Shown here in pieces: positions 8,579-17,411 of a stretch of DNA of 64,000 nt; position 1 is the first letter of the stretch, and each line of letters opens with the position of its first letter. The position numbers and the translations under genes were made by a program. Source of the stretch: Streptomyces sp. NBC_00510 (lineage in GTDB: Bacteria > Actinomycetota > Actinomycetes > Streptomycetales > Streptomycetaceae); the NCBI GenBank assembly GCA_036013505.1, contig CP107851.1:124001-188000 (forward strand), read 5' to 3'. A model generated the notes under the pieces. That model had not been told where the DNA came from. It did not search any database and worked only from the letters and a program-made list of their open reading frames with translations.

Positions 8579-9418
8579 CCCCCTCCAGCTAGGAGAAGCC
8601 GAGCACCGGAGAACGGTGGAGCAGTCATGGCACCGTCGTCGTGGGTGCCGGGCTGCTGGGCCACCGGGCTGGGCGGGCAGCCAGTGGGAGGTATCCTCTT
8701 GCGGCTCGTCCTGGGGCGAACGCTCGGTGTTCGACGTCGGGACACGTCAGCCTTCCCGCCCCCTCCGCACCATCGGCAGGCTCGCCGCACCGAGGGCGGG
8801 CGCCGAGCCATACCGCTCAGGCTGCGGCTACCCGCTGCTGGTGCGCTTGGACAACGTCGACGAACACCTGGCCTGCCGGCTCCACCCTGAGCGCTTTATC
8901 CGACAGGCCCTTGATGTCTACGGCAACTATTGGTCACTGCTATTGACGCCGGCAAAGGTCAAGAGCAATGCTTTCGTAGCCACATCAACCGCAAGGATCG
9001 GGCGCTTGATGGCCGGTAGGGCGTTGCGCCAATGAAATACATGGGCGCTCCAACCCGTGCCGCACCTCCCGGTCCGAAGGACCGCGCTCCTCGGCCTGAC
9101 GGCCCCATTCGAGCACTCGCCCGCCCTCATCGATGAGCGCGACCGCGTCATCGTTGGGCATGCGAACGCACCTCCCTCTTCGCCCCTGCCCCACCAGGCC
9201 GACAACAAGCCCGATCAGCGGAAGGCGCCTACGACGGGGAGTAACCCGATCGAGCGGCTGACATCGTGCGGGTCGGGGGCCACCCCAAAATCGAACATGC
9301 GAGCGAATATCGAAATGCGGTCGAGCTACCGCCCTCGGGGCCGCCGGGGAGCCGCCGCCAGCGCGAGGCGGACGGACCTCATGCGCTTTTAAGGGACTCC
9401 GCTCCGCGTGGGCGGGAG
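8579..9418. other. 840-bp stretch with only remnants
   Basis: No complete gene is supported here. The only recognisable coding trace is a PAS-like fragment on the minus strand (8985-9161). An open plus-strand frame at 8820-8960 (reading LLVRLDNVDEHLACRLHPER) has protein-like composition but no start, ribosome site or family I recognise. Confidence 0.4.
8985..9161 (-). pseudogene. PAS-domain protein, N-terminal remnant
   Basis: The translation MPNDDAVALIDEGGRVLEWG followed by RQAEE matches the first strand and helix of a PAS sensor domain, as found at the start of Streptomyces SpoIIE-type phosphatases. After about 25 residues the frame loses all likeness and ends. It is probably the stump of a deleted gene. 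Confidence 0.45.
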
Positions 9419-9580
9419 TCAGCAGGTTCCATTCCCGGAGCAGGCTTTCGGGACCGGTGGGAATGTGTGGCCCTGCACATCCGTGCTGGTGAAGCGGTGG
9501 CCTTTACCGCACGTGCACTCATAGATGCCGCTGACCGGGACCTTTTCTCCGGGGCGGTGCATACGGGTCTTCTCGTCCAT
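9419..9580 (-). CDS. Small cysteine-rich protein, 53 aa
   Basis: The ATG at 9580 follows GAGG by five bases. The protein starts MDEKTRMHRPGEKVPVSGIY, then ECTCGKGHRF, and ends with KACSGNGTC. Two cysteine pairs suggest a zinc-ribbon-like fold, and the PGEKVPVSGIYEC pattern resembles the small YjzC-type proteins found in Bacillus and actinomycetes. The function is unknown. The gene stands alone; an imperfect GACTCC/GGAGTC hairpin lies at its stop codon and may terminate it. Confidence 0.65.
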   Translation of the reverse strand: MDEKTRMHRPGEKVPVSGIYECTCGKGHRFTSTDVQGHTFPPVPKACSGNGTC

Positions 9581-9708
9581 CCTGACCTCGGAGCGATACA
9601 GCTTGGATAGTGCGACCCGCCTCCACGGAACGAGTTCCGTCCCGCTGGGCCGGCGCCCCCGTCGCCCTACGCGATGCAGCGTGCAGACGAGAAAGGCAAC
9701 CTGGCAGC

Positions 9709-9921
9709 ATGCTTTCGAGCGAGCCGCCCGAGGTCATCGTGTACCCGCCGATCGACAGCCATCGAAATGTGACTGTCCGTGGCTGCTACGCCGGAGCCGC
9801 GCATCGTATGGCTGACCTCCTCGACATCCTCCGCCGCTCAGGGGTCGACTGTGACCAGATCGAGTTGACCGATCCGGCGGTGGTGGAGTGGCGTGGGGGC
9901 GGTCCCGAGGTGTGGGAGTGA
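9709..9921 (+). CDS. Small conserved hypothetical protein, 70 aa
   Basis: The frame is open from 9610, but the ATG at 9709, preceded by GAAAGG, is the likely start. The product (MLSSEPPEVIVYPPIDSHRN, then MADLLDILRRSGVD and a tail ending VEWRGGGPEVWE) has the composition of a compact cytosolic protein and resembles short hypothetical proteins common in Streptomyces accessory regions. A similar ending, PRWVEWRGTAAHRW, occurs in the small protein at 25683-25913, so the two may share a fold. No function can be given. Confidence 0.6.
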   Translation: MLSSEPPEVIVYPPIDSHRNVTVRGCYAGAAHRMADLLDILRRSGVDCDQIELTDPAVVEWRGGGPEVWE

Positions 9922-10333
9922 CGCGGCTTCGCCCGAGTGGATGAAGCCGCAAGCCACCCCGATGGGACGTGCCCGGCTCGGGCCCGCCCGGTCCACGTGA
10001 TGTGACCTCTCGCAGGGTCAGGCGGGCAGCTGCGCCGACCCCGCCCTCCGGGGCAACTCCAAGTCACACGGACTCCCGCAGAACGACGCCCACACACCGT
10101 TGCGATCCCAGCCAAGCGGCGTCTTGGGTGCTGGCGAGCCAGGTCCGCGTACGGTCGGCGAGGACGTGGCTGGCCGAGCCGTGCCGCACGTTATCCGATC
10201 CGCCGCTACATCATCTGGCGGAACGGGCACTCCTCTGACCAGCGCCTTCGCAAGGTCGTGACTAGGGCGAACATCGCCTGAATCAAGCCGTGTTGGCGTT
10301 CACGGCTGCGCTCAGGCACCAGCCCTTCTGGCA
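9922..10333. other. 412-bp stretch, no gene seen
   Basis: Both strands are open in places, as expected of GC-rich DNA, but none of the frames has a plausible start and codon pattern. No RNA gene or repeat was recognised. Confidence 0.4.
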
Positions 10334-10993
10334 TCACGTTGCCCGGGCCTGACCGGTCAGCCACCGCTTCACTTCGTGCCAGGCGGCCCTCTCTTCCGCC
10401 GCGGTGCCCCACCACCACCAGAAAGGCGAGTCGTCGGACGTCAACTCCTCCCGCCACCAGTCGAGACTGTCAGCCAGGTGACGGCGGGCGGCCGGTCCCG
10501 TCTCCGCCTCCCAGCGGGCGAGCCACGGGGCGACCGAGGAACTCGCGGTCACGCAGCTCTCGAACACCGCACACGCCGAAGTGGGCGGCGACTTCGTTCT
10601 CAGGGTCTGCGTCCACCATGCGTCCAGGAATCCGGTCACTGCCCCAGCCTGCTCGCGGGGCCACCGCGACCAGCCTGCCGCGGCCAGTCCACGGGCCATG
10701 GAATCGCACTCGGCCTCGCCCTCGGCGAGCAAGACGACGAGCTGCGGCAGAACCCGACGGATGATCGCGGGCTGATCGCCCCAGTGGAAAGGATCTTTCT
10801 GCGCGACCCGGCGGACGAGGTCCGCCGGGAGCGGGACGCCGGAAGTCCGCAGCAGCTCGACCTCCCCCTCATCGAAGCACCGGCCACAGCCGGCCTCGTC
10901 CGCTTGGGCCGTCATGCCGTCGAAGGTCTTCGCGACCCTCGCTATCGCAGCGACAAGGACACTGCCATCCGGAGAGGTCACCATGCATCCCAT
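10334..10993 (-). CDS. Conserved hypothetical protein, 219 aa
   Basis: The ATG at 10993 is preceded by GGAG at a 5-base gap. The 219-residue protein begins MGCMVTSPDGSVLVAAIARV, has an early CGRCF cysteine pair near residue 38, and is otherwise helical and rich in tryptophan (SLDWWREELTSDDSPFWWWW). I do not recognise a named domain. It resembles helical hypothetical proteins of Streptomyces. It is encoded alone, with the IS701-type element starting about 100 bp upstream of its start. It is cytosolic, judging by the lack of a signal or membrane segment. Confidence 0.65.
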   Translation of the reverse strand: MGCMVTSPDGSVLVAAIARVAKTFDGMTAQADEAGCGRCFDEGEVELLRTSGVPLPADLVRRVAQKDPFHWGDQPAIIRRVLPQLVVLLAEGEAECDSMARGLAAAGWSRWPREQAGAVTGFLDAWWTQTLRTKSPPTSACAVFESCVTASSSVAPWLARWEAETGPAARRHLADSLDWWREELTSDDSPFWWWWGTAAEERAAWHEVKRWLTGQARAT

Positions 10994-11090
10994 CAAGACT
11001 CCAGCAGGCTGCCCCAGCCGAAGAGAGCGACGTCACCAGGCGACAACTCAGCCATCCGAACAGGGCGAACCTTGCCTGATGCGGCACTAG

Positions 11091-11109
11091 TAGTGCTTGG
11101 TCAGGTCGG
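11091..11109. repeat. Left terminal inverted repeat of the IS701-type element
   Basis: The 19-bp sequence TAGTGCTTGGTCAGGTCGG is the exact complement of 12514-12532. The target duplication CTAG precedes it at 11087-11090. Confidence 0.95.
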
Positions 11110-11201
11110 TATTGAGGTGGGTATGTCGCGGTGGCAAGTGGGGCAGGCGCCGGTCCAGGTAGCGAGGAGGATCTGCAGGTCACGGACGACCTGGTAGAGG
11201 C

Positions 11202-12467
11202 TTAGGCCGACGCCGCGTCTTTTGGGGCCCGCCCCAGTCGCTGCAGGGTGCAGAACGCATGGGCGACGGAGACGAGGGTGACGTGGTGGTGCCAGCCGTT
11301 CCAGGTCCGGCCCTCGAAGTGCGCCAGGCCCAGGGCCTGCTTCATCTCCCGGTAGTCGTGCTCGATGCGCCAGCGGAGCTTGGCGAGACGGACCAGGGTG
11401 GTCAACGCGGTGTCCTCGGGCAGGTCGGACAGCCAGAACTGGACCGGTTCCTTTTCACCCGCGGGCCACTCGGCCAGCAGCCAGCACGCCGGCAGCTCGA
11501 CACCCTCGGTGGCCTGCCGGATCTCACGTCCGGCGGGCCGGATCCGCAAGACAACGAACCTTGAGTAGATCCGCTTGACGCCTGAACGGCCGGTGCCGGG
11601 CCGCGATCCCTCACGCCACTGCACCGGCCGTGCCGCCGTCCGGCCTGCCTCGATGACCAGTTCCTTCACCGAACGGGCAGGCTTGGGGTATTTCAGCCCC
11701 GGTGGCCGACCGGTCCCGCAGTACGCCTCGGTGACCGGTGCCGCATCGCCCGGCTGGGCCGACAGCGTGCTGGAGATTCCCACCACGTAGTGCATGCCCC
11801 GCGCGTTCAGGCCAAGCCGAAAAGCCGCGGCATCGCCGTATCCGGCGTCCGCGATCGCCAGCGGCACATCGATCCCCCACGAGCGGGTCTCATCGGCCAT
11901 GTCCAGCGCCAGCTGCCACTTCTCGACATGGCCGACGTCCTCGGGGATGCCGCAGGCCGCACGGCGTGCAACCTTGTCCGGGTCCGCCTTCGGCGAGGAC
12001 GGATCCCAGGACGGGGGCAGGAACAGCCGCCAGTTCACGGCCGCCGAGGCATGGTCACGGGCCAGATGGAGCGAGACACCCACCTGGCAGTTGGTGACCT
12101 TCCCGGCGGTACCGGTGTACTGCCGCGACACACACGCCGAGGCGTTTCCGTCCTTCAGGAAACCAGTGTCGTCAAAGACCAGCACAGTGGGCCGGATCAC
12201 CGATTCCATCTTCCACGCCAGACGAGCCCGGATATGAGCCGGATCCCAAGGGCTGGTGGTGATGAAGTGGGCCAGCGCCTGCCGGTTGCCGTCCTCTCCC
12301 AGCCCGGCGGCCATCGGCTCGACCGACTTGCGTCGCACGTCAGTCATCAGACCACGCAGATACACCTGCCCCCACCGGCGCTGATCCTTGCGCGCGAACG
12401 GCTCGAACACCTCCGCCGCAAACGCCTCCAACCCACCACGCACCACAGCAACTTCGTCCGGAGTCAC
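11202..12467 (-). CDS. IS701-family DDE transposase
   Basis: This 421-residue transposase cuts and rejoins the ends of the surrounding element. Candidate catalytic acids are visible in order: TVLVFDDTGFLKDG (first Asp), LAIADAGYGD (second Asp) and LRWRIEHDYREMKQALGL (Glu), the last in the helix typical of this family. The RQYTGTAGKVTNCQVGVSLH segment is also characteristic. The frame is intact from ATG to stop. It is the only gene of the element. IS701 members with a CTAG target are common in Streptomyces. Confidence 0.95.
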   Translation of the reverse strand: MTPDEVAVVRGGLEAFAAEVFEPFARKDQRRWGQVYLRGLMTDVRRKSVEPMAAGLGEDGNRQALAHFITTSPWDPAHIRARLAWKMESVIRPTVLVFDDTGFLKDGNASACVSRQYTGTAGKVTNCQVGVSLHLARDHASAAVNWRLFLPPSWDPSSPKADPDKVARRAACGIPEDVGHVEKWQLALDMADETRSWGIDVPLAIADAGYGDAAAFRLGLNARGMHYVVGISSTLSAQPGDAAPVTEAYCGTGRPPGLKYPKPARSVKELVIEAGRTAARPVQWREGSRPGTGRSGVKRIYSRFVVLRIRPAGREIRQATEGVELPACWLLAEWPAGEKEPVQFWLSDLPEDTALTTLVRLAKLRWRIEHDYREMKQALGLAHFEGRTWNGWHHHVTLVSVAHAFCTLQRLGRAPKDAASA

Positions 12468-12513
12468 ACCTTCCCAACGCCAGACCAGCCCAACAAGACA
12501 CGCAACAACTCAG

Positions 12514-12532
12514 CCGACCTGACCAAGCACTA
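12514..12532. repeat. Right terminal inverted repeat of the IS701-type element
   Basis: CCGACCTGACCAAGCACTA mirrors the left end without mismatch. The second CTAG copy follows at 12533-12536. Confidence 0.95.
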
Positions 12533-12581
12533 CTAGCTTGTACAAACCCCGGTCGACGGTCTGGTCGGACGGCTGATGCAT

Positions 12582-12594
12582 TACCGTGCGGGCA
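12582..12594 (+). promoter_or_regulatory. Possible -10 box giving a leaderless start
   Basis: TACCGT (12582-12587) ends 6 bases before the ATG at 12594 and could act as a -10 box producing a leaderless mRNA, a common arrangement in actinomycetes. A matching -35 is not clear, and the bases beyond about 50 upstream belong to the inserted element. Confidence 0.25.
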
Positions 12595-15500
12595 TGGCTC
12601 AGGAGACGAACGGACTGCAGTATCCCTGGGTACGGCGCATCTACTCGCCGGAGTTCCCTCCGCGGCTTGGGGCCACGGGTTGGCTCGACCCGATGGCTCC
12701 GCGGCAGCGCAATTCCGAGGAGCCCGCGCTCGCATCTCTCGGCGACCTCGAAGCTCTCCAGGTGATCGTGCTGCTCGGTCCGGGCGGTATGGGCAAGAGC
12801 GCCGCCCTGAGCGACGAAAAGAATCGCCTCGGCACCGCGACACATCTGATTGATCTGGGGGCCCCGCATGTCGCCCAAGCCCCCGAGATGCATCTGGGAA
12901 AGGCGTTGCCGCCGACTGAGGCGGCGCCTTGGCATGTGCTGCTGGACTCCTTCGATGAGGAGGCTGGGCGGGACGTGATGGTGGCGCTCGGTGCCTGGCT
13001 GGACAAGTTGGAGGATCCCGCTCGTGCTGCCCTGCGTCTTCGCGTGGCGAGTCGCCCAGGGCTGGTGGCCCAGAACGACCGCCTGTTGCGCCTACTGCGG
13101 CAGGTATTCGGGGATGAAGCTGTGCACATCCGTGTCCTGGCCCCGTTGACGCGCCATGATGTGGAGACGGCCGCGCAGGCAGCCGGTGTGCGGGATGCCC
13201 ATGCGTTCTTGACCGCAATCGAACGTCGTGCGCTGGTCGGACTGGCCAGTGTGCCGCAAACCCTTCAATCTCTCCTGGAGGCTGAGAAGTCGGGTGCGGC
13301 GTTGCCCGACACTGCGGCTGATGCCTATAGGCGGCAATGCGAGGCGCTGTGCGATGAACTGAACTATGGACGGCAGCGGCGGGCAGGCAGGATGCAGTCG
13401 GTACGTTCCGCCGAGCGGTTGGCGGGAGCGCTGCAGTTTTGTTCCTCCGCCCATGTGCTTGACGACGCGCGTGGTCGCATTGCTTCCTCCGGAGGGGTGG
13501 AACTCTTCCGGCTCACGTCTGGTTCTGCACCCGAGTTTGAAGGGGTGGCCGGTGGGTGCACGGAGGACGTGCTGCGTTGGCTGACGGATACCGCTCTGCT
13601 GCGTCCCGACGGGGCTGTGCCCGGGCGATGGGCTTTCCAGCAGCGGGATGTCCGCGAGTTCCTCGCGGCGGAGTTCCTGCTGCGTCGGCGCGTTGCCGAT
13701 GATGTTCTGCTGTCACTGCTTCTGGTGGGTGACCAGGACGCGAGGCATGTCCCGGCTGTGCACCGCGAGGTTGCCGGCTGGGTTGCTCTGAAACGCGAGG
13801 TGGTCTTTGACCAACTCCTACGGCATGATCCGCTCGCACTGCTCGTGCACGACCTGCCTGTCAGCCGACGTGCGCAGGTCGTGGCTTCGTTGGTCGCGGA
13901 GACGATGCGCCGCGACACCGACATCCTGCCGCAGCAGCCCCCGACAGTCCTCAGCCGCCTGGACCATGAAGGTCTGACCGAACAGCTCGTGGACCTCCTG
14001 TCCCCGCCCGATCCACGGCAGCCAGCAACACGGCCGGATTACCGGCGGCTGCAGGCGGGCTTTGCCTTGGCGAAGGCTTGCCCCGGCCGGGTTTCGGGCC
14101 CTACGGTTCTAGACCTGGCAGAAGATGACAACATTTCTCCCGGGTGGCGGGCGGAAGCTCTCAGCCTCCTGCCAGATCAGCTGGAGAAGGACATCCAGGA
14201 TCGGCTGGTTGGCCTGGCCGCGTCAGGCCAACCGGAGGTAGCCGCGGCCGCTGTGCTGCGGCTGTGGCCCGCGCACATGACCACCAGCGTGATGCTTGAT
14301 GCGCTGGCGAGGAATTCGTGGGGCGGTATTTCGGCAGCACGGATCACCGATGCCCTGGGCCCGGGCGATCTGGACAGCGTCCTCGACTGGCTGACCACCC
14401 AGCTCAGCGGGGAACGTCACGGACAGGTCATCAGTGCGATGCATCTGTTGCTCCGCTGGGCACTGCAGCACTTTGTGCCGCTGCCTGATGCTGATGCGAC
14501 GCTGAAGGACACGGCGCCAGGGTCGGACTCGGAGCCACTCGACCCGCGGCTGGTGACGATCTTCGCCAAGGCTGTTTCCCGGCCTCAGTCGTTTGACGAG
14601 CCTCTGGCGATCAACCCTTTCGTTGCCTTGAACGACGCCCCGAAGTGGCGCCGTCGGCTGGCAGCACAGGTCCTCGCCGCCGTCGACGATGACGACGTCC
14701 CCGAGCTGTTCTACGGACCTATCCCGCTCTTCCCGTCCTCGGACAGCCTGTACTGGGCGCGCCAAGCAGCCGCAGAACTCCCCAAGGTCCTAGACGACCG
14801 GCTGGGGTATCCGCTGCGCCTACCCATGCCGCCGCCGGAGGACCTCGCGGACCTGGCCGCGATACGTCAAAGCGACGAGGTGCTCGCCGAACGCACGCGG
14901 CCCTGGTTCACTCCCGCCGCCGTGCAGAAGCCAGTCCACGAGAGCGAGCCGACGCCCGACCCGGAGCATCTCAGGGCAGCCATCCAAGCCGCCGCCTCCG
15001 AGCTCTCCTCTGAGAACCTCCTCCGCCACTGGGACAGGTTGGTCCGTCTGCTCCACCCTCCAACGGAGCACGGCGCGCCCTGGGAATGGCGCCTGAACCT
15101 GGCCGAGACCTCGGCCTACGATGGGCTGGACGAGCCGATGCGGGCTGCACTCCAGCGTGTGGCCGACCGGGTGCTGGTCGACGCGGAACCCTTCACCGCC
15201 CTGGGCGTGGGCCCATCGGGTGTCTACCTCACAGATGTTCCGGTCCTGCAGGCTCTGACGTTCACGCAGGACCCACCGGAACTTGCTTCGGAGCAGTGGG
15301 CTGGCCTTGCCCTCGCGTTGACTGTATCGACGCGGTTAAACGGTGACGACGACGAGCTGCGGTTTCAGCTTCTGCGACAGTGCGTCAGCCGGGCGGGCGA
15401 GAGCTTTCGCGCAGTAGTGGCACCGGCCCTGGGGCAGTTGCGTGACGCGCAGGCACTTCTCCACACGGTCTATCGGCTTCTGCTCTTGGGGGATGCACCA

Positions 15501-16847
15501 CTGACGGCTGCCTTGTTGGCATGGGACTCGTCCTTCGCCCGCTCTCTGGGAACCAGACGACCCGTACTCGAGGCCTTCGCCCGGTCCTCGGAGCCAGACG
15601 CGCTTGCCCATCTCCGCGCGATTGCCGGCCAGGATCCGCGGGGCATGGCTGCCCCTCAGCTGCAGACTTGGGCTACGACGGCCGATCTCCTGCTGCTGTA
15701 CGGGGACCAGGACGATTGGCCGGCCCTGTGGACAGCGATAACCTCCTCTTCCGCGATCACGGCAGCCTGGGCCGAGTCAGCGGACCCGATGCCCCATCGC
15801 CTGCTCATGTTCAACCTCCCCCGCAGCATGCACTGGCCGAAGGCCTACTACGTCCTGGAACCGGCCGAAGCCGGCCGCCTGTACGACCTCCTCCACGCTG
15901 AGGGGCACGTCACGTATCCGATGCCCGGGCAACGCTTCCCCGTCAGTCGTCACCCCGGCGTCGCCCGCGCTGCACTGAACAACCTACTTCCCGAACTCAT
16001 CGCCAGACGCGTCACTCCGGACGCGGTCACCGAGCTCCGCCGCCTCAGCTCCGCGCACCCCGATCATCCCGGGCTGCGGAGCATGGCCGCCGAGCACGCA
16101 CGAGCCGTCGCGGCCCTGGGCGCTCCCATGAGCTGGAAGGAATTCGACGAACTCACCACTCACAAGGGCGCCCGGCTGATTCACAACCGTGAGGATCTCC
16201 AGCGGCTGGTCTTGCAGTGCCTTGCGGAACTCGACAGGCAGATCGGCGATTCACGCGGCTGGGCCCCGCTGCTGTGGAACCAGATCCGACGTCACGCCAC
16301 GCTCCGCTGGCCGATCTGGGAGGAATCACTGAGCGACTTTGTGCGGAATTTCCTGGAGAACCGCCTCAAGGTCGACTACCAGGTGATCAACCGGGAAGTC
16401 GAGATTCAGCCTAGCGATATAGAGGGCAAAGTCCTCGACATCCTCATCCAGGCCTTCGACCCAAACCAGCCGGATACCGACGCTCTTGCCGTGGTGATCG
16501 AGGTCAAGGGCTGCTGGAACCCGGAAATCAAGAACAGCCTGTCCAGCCAGCTCGCCCGCGGCTACCTCGAAGGCCACCCGAACTGGGCCGGAATCTTCCT
16601 CGTCGCACACTTCGGCCACGACCACTGGCACCAACCCATGCTGCGAAAGCGTCACAAAGCTCCACAGTCACACACCGCAGCCAGCATCCGCGAGGAGCTC
16701 CATACGCAAGCCGAGCAGGAGCGCAACAACGGCTACCTAGTCGACGCCGTGGTTCTCGATTGCAGCCTCCCCACACCATCCCCACATGCCAAGCCTCGCA
16801 GCAACAGAACGCGACGCTCCCCCGCCCCGGACACAGCCCCTTCCTAA
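12594..16847 (+). CDS. STAND-type ATPase with C-terminal PD-(D/E)XK nuclease, probable defence protein
   Basis: The 1417-residue protein combines an N-terminal NTPase, a very long helical middle and a C-terminal nuclease fold. The Walker A is GPGGMGKSA (residues about 62-70); a Walker B-like strand VLLDSFDEEAG follows near 115. The middle, roughly 350-1250, is helical-repeat in character. At the C-terminus DTDALAVVIEVKGCWN gives the D, E, K of a PD-(D/E)XK site (about D1296, E1303, K1305), followed by SLSSQLARGYL and GIFLVAHF, which recalls nuclease modules of other defence NTPases. Such proteins sense a phage component and then cut nucleic acid. The usual Avs order is effector first; here it is last. 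A start at 12576 is also possible. It stands alone between the IS and the decayed PRTase gene. Confidence 0.7.
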   Translation: MAQETNGLQYPWVRRIYSPEFPPRLGATGWLDPMAPRQRNSEEPALASLGDLEALQVIVLLGPGGMGKSAALSDEKNRLGTATHLIDLGAPHVAQAPEMHLGKALPPTEAAPWHVLLDSFDEEAGRDVMVALGAWLDKLEDPARAALRLRVASRPGLVAQNDRLLRLLRQVFGDEAVHIRVLAPLTRHDVETAAQAAGVRDAHAFLTAIERRALVGLASVPQTLQSLLEAEKSGAALPDTAADAYRRQCEALCDELNYGRQRRAGRMQSVRSAERLAGALQFCSSAHVLDDARGRIASSGGVELFRLTSGSAPEFEGVAGGCTEDVLRWLTDTALLRPDGAVPGRWAFQQRDVREFLAAEFLLRRRVADDVLLSLLLVGDQDARHVPAVHREVAGWVALKREVVFDQLLRHDPLALLVHDLPVSRRAQVVASLVAETMRRDTDILPQQPPTVLSRLDHEGLTEQLVDLLSPPDPRQPATRPDYRRLQAGFALAKACPGRVSGPTVLDLAEDDNISPGWRAEALSLLPDQLEKDIQDRLVGLAASGQPEVAAAAVLRLWPAHMTTSVMLDALARNSWGGISAARITDALGPGDLDSVLDWLTTQLSGERHGQVISAMHLLLRWALQHFVPLPDADATLKDTAPGSDSEPLDPRLVTIFAKAVSRPQSFDEPLAINPFVALNDAPKWRRRLAAQVLAAVDDDDVPELFYGPIPLFPSSDSLYWARQAAAELPKVLDDRLGYPLRLPMPPPEDLADLAAIRQSDEVLAERTRPWFTPAAVQKPVHESEPTPDPEHLRAAIQAAASELSSENLLRHWDRLVRLLHPPTEHGAPWEWRLNLAETSAYDGLDEPMRAALQRVADRVLVDAEPFTALGVGPSGVYLTDVPVLQALTFTQDPPELASEQWAGLALALTVSTRLNGDDDELRFQLLRQCVSRAGESFRAVVAPALGQLRDAQALLHTVYRLLLLGDAPLTAALLAWDSSFARSLGTRRPVLEAFARSSEPDALAHLRAIAGQDPRGMAAPQLQTWATTADLLLLYGDQDDWPALWTAITSSSAITAAWAESADPMPHRLLMFNLPRSMHWPKAYYVLEPAEAGRLYDLLHAEGHVTYPMPGQRFPVSRHPGVARAALNNLLPELIARRVTPDAVTELRRLSSAHPDHPGLRSMAAEHARAVAALGAPMSWKEFDELTTHKGARLIHNREDLQRLVLQCLAELDRQIGDSRGWAPLLWNQIRRHATLRWPIWEESLSDFVRNFLENRLKVDYQVINREVEIQPSDIEGKVLDILIQAFDPNQPDTDALAVVIEVKGCWNPEIKNSLSSQLARGYLEGHPNWAGIFLVAHFGHDHWHQPMLRKRHKAPQSHTAASIREELHTQAEQERNNGYLVDAVVLDCSLPTPSPHAKPRSNRTRRSPAPDTAPS

Positions 16848-16911
16848 CCGGACAGCGAATTTCCTTCAGTTGTGGAGTCCGGCGACCGGCTGCGGGACCG
16901 AGCGTCGGTGT

Positions 16912-17178
16912 TTACGCGCCCCAGGGAACGCGGGCGAGGACGAGTCCGCGGACGTCGGCGGCTCCAGTCGCTCGGAGTCAGAGCGCAACATGCTGGAGCT
17001 GTGAGCCGCTAGTGAAGACGTCGTCTACGAGCAGGATGGTGGATCCCCGGACCGCAGCAATCGCCGGGATCGAACTACCGTGCTCGTAGGCCGCATTCAC
17101 TTCTACGCAGAGCTCTGCACGAGCCTGCCCCAGGATCTTGCTGTCCTTGTCGACTGGCTGCTGCCCTGATCTGTCCAT
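16912..17178 (-). pseudogene. Phosphoribosyltransferase (ComF-like), stop codon and truncated 5' end
   Basis: The translation contains the PRPP-binding signature STILLVDDVFTSGSQ of type I phosphoribosyltransferases. An in-frame TGA at 16978-16980 interrupts it, after which the same frame continues LRATGAADVRGLVLARVPWG to the real stop at 16912. A CGA-to-TGA change explains this. The N-terminal half is missing, since recognisable sequence begins only at KDSKILGQARAELCVEVN. The gene is therefore doubly damaged. It lies convergent with the STAND gene. Confidence 0.7.
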
Positions 17179-17411
17179 CGAGGATTGCGATCATCGCGCA
17201 CCACACATGCACACGGCAGGCAAACCCCGCCATGGTCTCCGCCCCGCTGCTGACAGCAGGAAATGCAGCCACAGCCCCGGCTCGCGTCGCCGGGCGGCGC
17301 GTTTGTGGGGCCCCGGGCGCGCCAGGCCGGGCGGGCTGTCAAATCCGTCGCGGCGCGGCGGCAGAAGCTGTCAGCATCAGTAAGACGATCACGAGGGCTG
17401 GGGGTATTTCG

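Larger units (their letters stand above)
11091..12532 (-). mobile_element. Complete IS701-family insertion sequence, 1442 bp
   Basis: Perfect 19-bp terminal inverted repeats, TAGTGCTTGGTCAGGTCGG at 11091-11109 and its complement at 12514-12532, flank a single transposase gene. The flanking bases are CTAG on both sides (11087-11090 and 12533-12536), a 4-bp target duplication usual for this family. Intact ends, intact transposase and an unspoiled duplication indicate a recent and possibly still mobile insertion. It lies only about 60 bp upstream of the start of the STAND nuclease gene, pointing away from it. Confidence 0.95.

Noticed and set aside
8616-9035. 139-codon plus-strand frame in the gap after the sugar operon
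   Set aside because: No ribosome site or recognisable domain; only a short stretch looks protein-like.
12340-13218. 292-codon minus-strand frame crossing the IS end
   Set aside because: It spans an insertion junction and overlaps the STAND gene in antisense, so it cannot be an old gene.
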